5,469 nucleotides of DNA from Actinomycetes bacterium. Its GTDB lineage: Bacteria; Actinomycetota; Actinomycetes; Propionibacteriales; Propionibacteriaceae. This document shows positions 1 through 4,731 of the stretch, in pieces. The DNA is taken from assembly GCA_029778515.1 (NCBI GenBank), contig JAKOQD010000243.1, forward strand, positions 1-5,469, read 5' to 3'. A program made the translations under genes and the position numbers. The notes under the pieces are model-generated. The model was given only the letters and a program-made list of their open reading frames with translations, was not told where the DNA came from and ran no database searches. The first letter of the stretch is position 1, and the number at the start of each line of letters is the position of its first letter.

Positions 1-1
1 C

Positions 2-277
2 CGGATGGTGCCGATCGGGCTGGCCGCCGGCGCCCAGACCGCCGCGGTGGAGATCAACCGCCTGGTGCGGCGAGGTCAGCAGATCTGCGGCTCCTACGGC
101 GCCCGGACGCGCACCGACCTGCCGATCGTGGTCGACCTGGCCGCGCGTGGCGTCCTGGACTACCGGGGCGTGGTCTCCGAGCGGGTCTCACTGTTCAACG
201 CCGAAGCGACCTACCGCCGGCTGGAGGAAGGCCACGTTTCCGGTCGGGCCGTGGTGGACATGGCGCTCAACGGCTGA
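2..277 (+). CDS. Zinc-type (MDR) alcohol dehydrogenase, C-terminal end only
   Basis: This is the last 91 codons of a medium-chain dehydrogenase/reductase, an NAD(P)-dependent oxidoreductase that normally interconverts alcohols and aldehydes or ketones. The reading frame is open from the first complete codon (position 2), so the true start, the catalytic zinc ligands and most of the Rossmann domain lie upstream of the window. Visible are the end of the nucleotide-binding fold (RMVPIGLA), the GSYGARTRTDLP segment, and the C-terminal pattern of a helix rich in Leu/Ala, VSLFNAEATYRRLEEG and GRAVVDM. That pattern is typical of the end of zinc-binding alcohol dehydrogenases. The family protein is usually about 340-350 residues, so about a quarter is present. 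The C-terminus looks intact and ends at TGA. Substrate cannot be inferred. A related quinone or threonine-type MDR enzyme is the main alternative. No clear terminator follows. Confidence 0.85.
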   Translation, partial: RMVPIGLAAGAQTAAVEINRLVRRGQQICGSYGARTRTDLPIVVDLAARGVLDYRGVVSERVSLFNAEATYRRLEEGHVSGRAVVDMALNG

Positions 278-315
278 TCTCGGAGTCGGCAGCCGTCAGG
301 TGAAACTTCCGCATC

Positions 316-345
316 GATCGGTCCCGGTCTGGCCTTGATCGGTCC
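316..345 (+). repeat. Two 9-bp direct repeats, 21 bp apart
   Basis: GATCGGTCC occurs exactly at 316-324 and 337-345. A partial third copy (CCGGTCT) lies between them. The 21-bp period is two DNA helical turns, as expected for two protomers binding the same face of DNA, but no gene starts just downstream. It may be a chance or decayed repeat. Confidence 0.4.
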
Positions 346-407
346 GAGCGTAGACGGTGCCGACAAGGCCGAGTGGGACAATTCACGTCCGCTCGAAGGA
401 AATTCGG

Positions 408-575
408 CGACACGCCGCTGCATGCGCCTTCTGGCAAGCGATTCGCGCCGCGAGCGGGCTTCGGCTGCGCCGCGATGGCTCCTGACCTGACCGGTGTGCG
501 GCGCAGAATGAGTCGGATCAGCACCGACACGCCGCTAGAAGTAACAACAGCTCACAGCGCACTCGATTCGCGCCG
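408..575 (+). repeat. Two different 12-bp direct repeats in the same order
   Basis: CGACACGCCGCT occurs at 408-419 and again at 525-536. CGATTCGCGCCG occurs at 439-450 and again at 564-575. The order is kept, and the spacing within a pair is 31 bp in the first copy and 39 bp in the second. The DNA between and around the 12-mers does not align well. This could be an old, diverged duplication of about 120 bp or two copies of a composite binding site. No function is assigned. Confidence 0.5.
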
Positions 576-611
576 AACCGGGGCGCGGGGTCGAACGTCT
601 CGCAGTCGACC

Positions 612-628
612 AAGCCGGGATCCGGCTT
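612..628 (-). terminator. Perfect 7-bp hairpin, possible tRNA-Leu 3' terminator
   Basis: AAGCCGG and CCGGCTT flank a 3-base loop (GAT), giving a perfect inverted repeat that starts 55 bases beyond the tRNA-Leu 3' end in the direction of tRNA transcription. No T-run follows on either strand, so it is not a classical intrinsic terminator. Actinobacterial terminators often lack a strong U-tract. The assignment rests only on position and symmetry. Confidence 0.25.
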
Positions 629-683
629 CAGGCGGCTGGCAGAAGTGGTCGCGTTGGTGCGGATCAGCCCACGATTCGAGTCG

Positions 684-766
684 TACCGGGAAGGGGAGTC
701 GAACCCCTACGCCCTTGCGGGCAGACGGGTTTGAGCCGTCCGCGTATACCATTCCGCCACCCCGGC
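684..766 (-). tRNA. tRNA-Leu, anticodon CAA
   Basis: Read on the minus strand, an 83-base type II tRNA folds completely. The acceptor stem pairs GCCGGGG with TCCCGGT (two G·U pairs), and the discriminator base is A at 684. There is a D-arm with GGAATGGTATACGC features. The anticodon stem GACGG/CCGTC closes the loop CTCAAAC, so the anticodon is CAA (plus-strand 731-733) and reads UUG codons. A long variable arm (about 15 bases, TGCCCGCAAGGGCGT, itself a hairpin) is the hallmark of tRNA-Leu or tRNA-Ser, and A73 fits leucine. The T-arm is AGGGG-TTCGACT-CCCCT. The 3' CCA is not encoded, because CGA follows in the gene, so it must be added enzymatically. UUG is a rare leucine codon in GC-rich genomes. 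The gene stands alone, divergent from pdtaR. Confidence 0.97.
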
Positions 767-778
767 AGGTGCTCTGCG

Positions 779-787
779 ATTGTGCCA
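779..787 (-). promoter_or_regulatory. Possible extended -10 promoter of tRNA-Leu
   Basis: On the minus strand TGG-CACAAT lies 12 bases upstream of the mature tRNA 5' end (766). It has the TG of an extended -10 and keeps the key A at position 2 and T at position 6. Transcription would start near 772, giving a leader of only about 5 bases. No convincing -35 is seen at 16-18 bp, which an extended -10 can tolerate. Confidence 0.35.
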
Positions 788-791
788 CAAC

Positions 792-822
792 TTGGCGACC
801 GACGTGGTGTGGGCGGTAACCT
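792..822 (+). promoter_or_regulatory. Possible sigma-70-type promoter of pdtaR
   Basis: TTGGCG (792-797) and TAACCT (817-822) resemble -35 and -10 hexamers. The 19-bp spacing is longer than ideal. The -10 fits the actinobacterial TANNNT pattern. A start near 829 would give a leader of about 42 bases before the ATG. It sits back to back with the candidate tRNA-Leu promoter. Confidence 0.3.
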
Positions 823-859
823 CGAACCCGATAGGCCGCCCGATCAAGACCCGTTCTGC

Positions 860-865
860 AGGAAG
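860..865 (+). promoter_or_regulatory. Ribosome binding site of pdtaR
   Basis: AGGAAG lies 5 bases upstream of the ATG at 871. It is the clearest Shine-Dalgarno match in the window and fixes the pdtaR start. Confidence 0.7.
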
Positions 866-870
866 CAACC

Positions 871-1503
871 ATGGCAAATAGCGACGAAAACGACCGTCCG
901 ACGAACGAGCTGCGAGTTCTCGTGGCCGAAGACGAGGCGCTCATCCGACTCGATCTGGTTGAGCTGCTGACTGACGAGGGCTACTCGGTGATCGCCGAGG
1001 CCGGCGACGGCGAAGAAGCCGTCGAGCTGGCTCGCAAGCACCAGCCCGACCTCGTGGTGATGGACGTGAAGATGCCCAAGATGGACGGCATCTCAGCGGC
1101 CGCGATCATCGCTGAGGAGCGGATCGCTCCGGTCGTGATGCTCACCGCCTTCAGCCAGCGCGAGCTGGTCGAGCGGGCGCGGGACGCCGGCGCCATGGCC
1201 TATGTGGTCAAGCCGTTCGACGCGTCCGACGTGGTGCCGGCCATCGAGATCGCGATGGCGCGCTTCGCCGAGATTCGTGCGGTCGAGGCCGAGGTGGCCG
1301 ACCTTGAGGAGCGGTTCGAGTCGCGCAAGGCCGTCGACCAGGCCAAGGGGCTGCTGCAGGAGGGGCTCGGCCTCAGCGAGCCCGAAGCCTTCCGCTGGAT
1401 TCAGAAGACCGCCATGGACCTACGCAAGTCCATGCGCGAGGTGGCCGAAGGCGTCATCGACCACTCCAAGGCCGGCGGCAAGCCCAAGCCGCTCAAGAAG
1501 TAG
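871..1503 (+). CDS. pdtaR: ANTAR-domain response regulator PdtaR
   Basis: A 210-residue cytoplasmic two-component response regulator that binds RNA, not DNA. In the characterised mycobacterial system the kinase PdtaS phosphorylates it, and its ANTAR domain then acts on dual-hairpin RNA targets to control transcription termination or translation. The receiver domain spans about residues 14-135. It has the acidic pocket E20-D21-E22, the phospho-acceptor D65 (LVVMDVKMP), T92 (LTAFS) and K114 (VVKPF). A coiled linker (136-150) leads to the ANTAR domain (about 147-195) with the typical AKGLL and EAFRWIQ...A stretches. The tail KAGGKPKPLKK is basic. Its length and sequence follow M. tuberculosis Rv1626 (about 205 residues) closely. 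The ATG start is supported by AGGAAG 5 bases upstream. No pdtaS is visible, and the two genes are also unlinked in mycobacteria. The gene converges on a thioesterase gene with 4 bp between stops. Confidence 0.93.
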   Translation: MANSDENDRPTNELRVLVAEDEALIRLDLVELLTDEGYSVIAEAGDGEEAVELARKHQPDLVVMDVKMPKMDGISAAAIIAEERIAPVVMLTAFSQRELVERARDAGAMAYVVKPFDASDVVPAIEIAMARFAEIRAVEAEVADLEERFESRKAVDQAKGLLQEGLGLSEPEAFRWIQKTAMDLRKSMREVAEGVIDHSKAGGKPKPLKK

Positions 1504-1507
1504 GGGC

Positions 1508-1918
1508 TTATTCGGCGGCGTCCGGCTTCGCCCTGCGCAGAAACACCGTGATCCGCGCCGCGCAGATCTGCTCACCCTCGTCGTCGACCAGCGAGATGTC
1601 GTAGGTGGCCAGCGTGCCGCCGATGCGGATCGCGGTCGCCGTCCCGGTGATCCAGCCCGAACGGGCCGAACGCAGGTGGGTGGCGTTGATGTCCACCCCG
1701 GTGACGGCACCCTCCGGGCCGACCTCTGCCGCCGCAGCCATCGAGGCCAAGCCTTCGGCAAGCACGCAGGACGCGCCGCCGTGCCATAGCCCGAACGGTT
1801 GCGTGTTGCCCTCGACCGGGCAGCGGCCGACCGCCCGCGTCGGGGTCACTTCAAGTAGCTCTACGCCCATCTTGTCGTCCAGTGGACTGCGCAAGCCGGC
1901 GAACCAGTCGGGAATCAT
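1508..1918 (-). CDS. PaaI/YdiI-type hotdog acyl-CoA thioesterase
   Basis: A 136-residue single-domain hotdog-fold thioesterase that hydrolyses acyl- or aroyl-CoA thioesters in the cytoplasm. The active-site segment NTQPFGLWHGGASCVLAEGLAS (residues 38-59) closely matches E. coli YdiI (DHNA-CoA thioesterase). It supplies Q40, H46-G47-G48 and the presumed catalytic base E55. The later DINATH motif (76-81) is also shared. The family is normally about 135-145 residues, so the protein is complete. I chose the ATG at 1918 because GAAGG sits 7 bases upstream and residue 1 aligns with the family N-terminus. A longer frame from 1984 would add 22 unrelated residues encoded partly by a REP-like repeat. 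It is convergent with pdtaR and divergent from polA, so it is likely a single-gene transcript. Substrate is unknown: DHNA-CoA, phenylacetyl-type CoA esters or mis-primed acyl groups are all possible. Confidence 0.88.
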   Translation of the reverse strand: MIPDWFAGLRSPLDDKMGVELLEVTPTRAVGRCPVEGNTQPFGLWHGGASCVLAEGLASMAAAAEVGPEGAVTGVDINATHLRSARSGWITGTATAIRIGGTLATYDISLVDDEGEQICAARITVFLRRAKPDAAE

Positions 1919-1925
1919 TGGGCAA

Positions 1926-1930
1926 CCTTC
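1926..1930 (-). promoter_or_regulatory. Ribosome binding site deciding the thioesterase start
   Basis: On the minus strand GAAGG ends 7 bases before the ATG at 1918. No comparable site precedes the longer in-frame start at 1984, so the shorter protein is preferred. Confidence 0.55.
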
Positions 1931-1944
1931 GCATACCCACCTGA

Positions 1945-1966
1945 GGTCTCGACAGGCTCGACCACC
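1945..1966. repeat. REP-like intergenic repeat with imperfect hairpin
   Basis: A 22-bp element with core TCTCGACAGGCTCGACC. It can fold as GGT / TCGA / loop CAGGC / TCGA / ACC, with a small internal loop between the two stems. A second copy at 5412-5433 matches at 19 of 22 positions, and a half-related unit lies at 5376-5394. From memory, similar TCGACA(A/G)GCTC repeats are abundant between genes in Propionibacteriales. They may act as structured RNA ends or be products of a REP-associated transposase, which is not visible here. This copy lies between the divergent thioesterase and polA genes. Confidence 0.55.
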
Positions 1967-1985
1967 ATCGACTGGCACGACCATC

Positions 1986-2001
1986 GATCAGCTGATCAGC
2001 T
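1986..2001. promoter_or_regulatory. Tandem 8-mer forming overlapping palindromes upstream of polA
   Basis: GATCAGCT is repeated twice head to tail. This creates two overlapping perfect 12-bp palindromes, GATCAGCTGATC (1986-1997) and AGCTGATCAGCT (1990-2001). CAGCTGATC recurs at 2052-2060 inside the first codons of polA, 63 bp (about six helical turns) away. The symmetry and spacing suit a dimeric repressor operator flanking the proposed polA promoter. No regulator is identified, and chance is possible. Confidence 0.35.
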
Positions 2002-2027
2002 AGGACGTCCATGTCAGCGGCCACAGC

Positions 2028-2033
2028 TAGAGT
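2028..2033 (+). promoter_or_regulatory. Candidate -10 box for leaderless polA mRNA
   Basis: TAGAGT fits the actinobacterial TANNNT -10 pattern and ends 8 bases before the GTG at 2042, so transcription would start at or next to the start codon. That geometry is characteristic of leaderless genes in actinobacteria. It agrees with the lack of a convincing Shine-Dalgarno sequence; only GGGA lies nearby. A -35 is not clear (GGACGT at about 19 bp is poor). Confidence 0.4.
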
Positions 2034-2041
2034 TCGGGATT

Positions 2042-4729
2042 GTGACGAACCCAGCTGATCGGCCCGAGACCCTGCTCCTGATCGATGGTCACTCCGTGGC
2101 CTACCGGGCGTTCTTCGCGCTGCCGGTGGAGAACTTCTCGACCACCACCGGTCAGCACACCAATGCCGTCTATGGCTTCACCTCGATGCTGATCAACGTG
2201 CTGCGCGACGAGCAGCCGACCCACCTCGCGGTCGCCTTCGACGTGTCCCGGAAGACCTTCCGCAGTGAGCAGTACGCCGAGTACAAGGCCAACCGGTCGG
2301 CGTCCCCGGCCGAGTTCACCGGCCAGGTGGGCCTGATCAAGGAAGTGCTGGACGCATTGAACATCGTCCATCTGGAGCGGGACGGGTTCGAGGCCGACGA
2401 CATCATCGCAACCCTCGCCCGCCAGGGCGCTGCCGCTGGGTTGCGCGTACTGATCTGCACCGGTGACCGCGACACGCTGCAGTTGGTCAACGACCGGGTC
2501 ACCGTGCTCTACCCGCGAAAAGGGGTCTCCGATTTGGCCCGGCTCGACCCGGCCACGGTGCTGGAGAAGTACCTGGTCACGCCCGACCGCTACCCGGAAC
2601 TGGCGGCGCTCGTGGGGGAGAGCAGCGACAACCTGCCCGGCGTCCCCGGCGTTGGCCCGAAGACCGCCGCCAAGTGGCTGGCCAGCTACGACGGTTTGGA
2701 GAACCTGGTGCGGCACGCCGACGAAATCGGCGGCAAGGTCGGCGACTCGCTGCGCGCCCACCTCGACGACGTCGTGCGTAACCGCAGCCTGAACGCCCTG
2801 GTCGGCGACCTGGAACTGCCGGTGGCCGTGCCGGAGCTTCAGCGTCGCGACTGGGACCGCGAGGCCGTCCACTCGCTCTTCGACGGACTGGAGTTCCGCG
2901 TGCTGCGGGACCGGCTACTGGAGACCCTGCCAGCCGCGGACGAAGAGACCCAGGGCGGCTTCGAGGTGAGTGGCGAGACGCTGGCGTCCGGCACGGTGCG
3001 GACCTGGCTGGACACCCATGCGCGCACCGGTGTGGTCGGCCTCGACGTGACCGGACGCTGGCGCGCGGGGGCCGGCGACATTACCGGCCTCGCGCTCGCC
3101 GCGGCGGACGGTGCCGCGGCCTGGATCGACGTCACCGAGCTGTCCCCGGACGACGATCGTGCGCTGGCCGACTGGCTCGCCGATGAAGCCGCGCCCAAGG
3201 CGATGCACGACGCCAAGGGTCCGATGCTGGCGATCTGGTCACGGGGCTGGGAACTCGCCGGGCTCGCCAGCGACACCCAGCTGGCCGCCTACCTGCTGCG
3301 TCCCGACCAGCGGGTCTACGACCTCGCCGATCTGGTGGCCCGCTACCTCAAGCGTGACCTGGCGGTCGCCGGTGGCGGCTCCGCCGAGTCCGATCAGCTC
3401 GCGTTCAGCTTCGACGACACCGACAGCCACGACGCGATGGTGCGGGCGCGGGCGGTGATCGACCTGGCTGCGGCCCTCGAAGCCGAGCTCGGCGCCCAGG
3501 GCGGCGCGAGCCTGCTGGCCGAGGTCGAACTGCCGCTCACCCGCACCTTGGCGAAGATGGAGCGGGTCGGCGTGGCGGTCGACCTGGACCACCTGAACCG
3601 GCTGCACACCGACTTCGACGCCGCGGTAGCCGCCGCCGAAGCGGACGCGTTCGCGGTGCTCGGCCACCCGATCAACCTGGGTTCGCCGAAGCAGCTGCAG
3701 GCGGTGCTGTTCGACGAACTCGGCATGCCCAAGACCCGTCGCACCCAGACCGGCTACACCACCGACGCCGAGTCGCTGGAGTCGCTGTACGCGAAGACCG
3801 AGCACCCCTTCCTCGCCCACCTGCTGCGCCACCGCGACCAGATCCGGCTGCGCCAGACCGTCGAAGGGCTGCTGAAGTCGGTGGCCGACGACGGTCGCAT
3901 CCACACCACCTACGTGCAGACCATCGCCGCCACCGGACGGCTCTCGTCCACCGATCCGAACCTGCAGAACATCCCGATCCGCACCGAGGCCGGCCGGCGG
4001 ATCCGGGAGGCGTTCGTGGTCGGGGCGGGTTACGAAACCCTGCTCACCGCCGACTACTCGCAGATTGAAATGCGAATCATGGCCGAGGAGTCGGCGGACG
4101 CCGGGCTGATCGAAGCCTTCGCTTCCGGGCAGGACTTCCACACGATCATGGCGTCCCGGGTGTTCGGGGTCGCAGCCGGTGAGGTCACCCCAGCGCAGCG
4201 GGCAAAGATCAAGGCGATGAACTATGGCCTGGCCTACGGGTTGAGCGCGTTCGGGCTCTCCCAACAGCTGAAGATCGAGCGATCCGAGGCCGCCGGACTG
4301 ATGGAGGAGTACTTCGAGCGCTTCGGGCATGTCCGCGACTATCTGCGCGAGATCGTCGCCACCGCGAGCCGCACCGGCTTCACCGAGACCATCCTTGGCC
4401 GCCGCCGCTACCTGCCAGACCTGACCTCGTCCAACCGGCAGCGGCGCGAGATGGCCGAGCGCGCGGCCCTGAACGCGCCGATCCAGGGCTCCGCGGCCGA
4501 CATCATCAAGGTGGCGATGCTTGACGTCGAGACCGCGATCGAGCGCCGCGGCCTGCGCAGCCGAATGCTCCTGCAGGTGCACGACGAGCTGATTTTCGAA
4601 GTGGCGCCGGGGGAGCGCGAAGACTTCGAGGAACTGGTCCGGGACAAGATGGGCCACGCCGTCGAGATGCGGGTGCCGCTGGAGGTTTCGGTCGGATACG
4701 GTCACTCCTGGCACGCGGCGGCCCACTAG
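2042..4729 (+). CDS. polA: DNA polymerase I
   Basis: An 895-residue family A polymerase for Okazaki-primer removal, gap filling and excision repair. The N-terminal 5'-nuclease (FEN) domain spans about 10-300. It has acidic residues D15, D67, E117/D119/D120, D142/D144 and D196, plus the helix-hairpin-helix GVPGVGPKTAAKW. E193 stands where E. coli has D185. The middle domain (about 315-485) has the 3'-5' exonuclease fold but no active site: the DxE motif reads DVT (335-337), and the other two Asp positions appear as Lys393 and Val472. Proofreading should be absent, as in mycobacterial PolA. The polymerase domain (about 490-895) is intact: TGRLSSTDPNLQNIPIR (631-647), motif A DYSQIEMR (D671), O-helix R720/K724/Y728/Y732, and motif C VHDEL (D848). 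Y728 replaces the Phe of E. coli PolA. The GTG start fits the family N-terminus and has no clear ribosome site. The frame is unbroken. A methyltransferase gene follows after 2 bp. Confidence 0.98.
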   Translation: MTNPADRPETLLLIDGHSVAYRAFFALPVENFSTTTGQHTNAVYGFTSMLINVLRDEQPTHLAVAFDVSRKTFRSEQYAEYKANRSASPAEFTGQVGLIKEVLDALNIVHLERDGFEADDIIATLARQGAAAGLRVLICTGDRDTLQLVNDRVTVLYPRKGVSDLARLDPATVLEKYLVTPDRYPELAALVGESSDNLPGVPGVGPKTAAKWLASYDGLENLVRHADEIGGKVGDSLRAHLDDVVRNRSLNALVGDLELPVAVPELQRRDWDREAVHSLFDGLEFRVLRDRLLETLPAADEETQGGFEVSGETLASGTVRTWLDTHARTGVVGLDVTGRWRAGAGDITGLALAAADGAAAWIDVTELSPDDDRALADWLADEAAPKAMHDAKGPMLAIWSRGWELAGLASDTQLAAYLLRPDQRVYDLADLVARYLKRDLAVAGGGSAESDQLAFSFDDTDSHDAMVRARAVIDLAAALEAELGAQGGASLLAEVELPLTRTLAKMERVGVAVDLDHLNRLHTDFDAAVAAAEADAFAVLGHPINLGSPKQLQAVLFDELGMPKTRRTQTGYTTDAESLESLYAKTEHPFLAHLLRHRDQIRLRQTVEGLLKSVADDGRIHTTYVQTIAATGRLSSTDPNLQNIPIRTEAGRRIREAFVVGAGYETLLTADYSQIEMRIMAEESADAGLIEAFASGQDFHTIMASRVFGVAAGEVTPAQRAKIKAMNYGLAYGLSAFGLSQQLKIERSEAAGLMEEYFERFGHVRDYLREIVATASRTGFTETILGRRRYLPDLTSSNRQRREMAERAALNAPIQGSAADIIKVAMLDVETAIERRGLRSRMLLQVHDELIFEVAPGEREDFEELVRDKMGHAVEMRVPLEVSVGYGHSWHAAAH

Positions 4730-4731
4730 CG

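Larger units (their letters stand above)
278..683. other. Gene-free stretch between the dehydrogenase and tRNA-Leu
   Basis: I see no convincing gene in these 406 bases. Open frames exist on both strands, but they lack a ribosome binding site, have unusual composition (runs of Arg, Ser and Pro) and resemble no family I know. Some run straight through the tRNA. Base composition is patchier than in the genes, with A-rich spots near 390-403 and 536-552. What can be seen is a pair of 9-bp direct repeats (316-345), two 12-bp direct repeats occurring twice in the same order (408-575), a 9-bp repeat at 445-453 and 467-475, and a perfect 7-bp hairpin (612-628). It could hold a small RNA, a decayed gene or regulatory DNA. 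The sequence alone does not decide. Confidence 0.6.

Noticed and set aside
586..600. T-arm-like GGGGTCGAAC, possible tRNA remnant or integration scar next to tRNA-Leu
   Set aside because: The flanks do not form a T-stem, no other tRNA arms are found, and no longer match to the tRNA-Leu 3' end exists in the stretch.
278..683. Possible integrated element behind the tRNA-Leu 3' end
   Set aside because: No integrase, no duplicated attachment core, and too short. The dehydrogenase gene follows directly.
373..819. 148-codon plus-strand open frame
   Set aside because: It runs through the whole tRNA-Leu gene on the other strand, has Arg/Ser-rich composition and no ribosome site.
552..944. 130-codon minus-strand open frame
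   Set aside because: It crosses the tRNA-Leu gene and the pdtaR start. Part of its apparent protein is translated tRNA.
1202..1789. 195-codon plus-strand open frame
   Set aside because: It is an out-of-frame reading of the pdtaR 3' half and antisense to the thioesterase.
1919..1984. N-terminal extension of the thioesterase from an ATG at 1984
   Set aside because: The extra 22 residues are encoded by the REP-like repeat and the Shine-Dalgarno region of the better start at 1918, and do not match the family.
2027..2872. 281-codon minus-strand open frame
   Set aside because: It is antisense to the PolA nuclease domain, with no ribosome site or recognisable domain.
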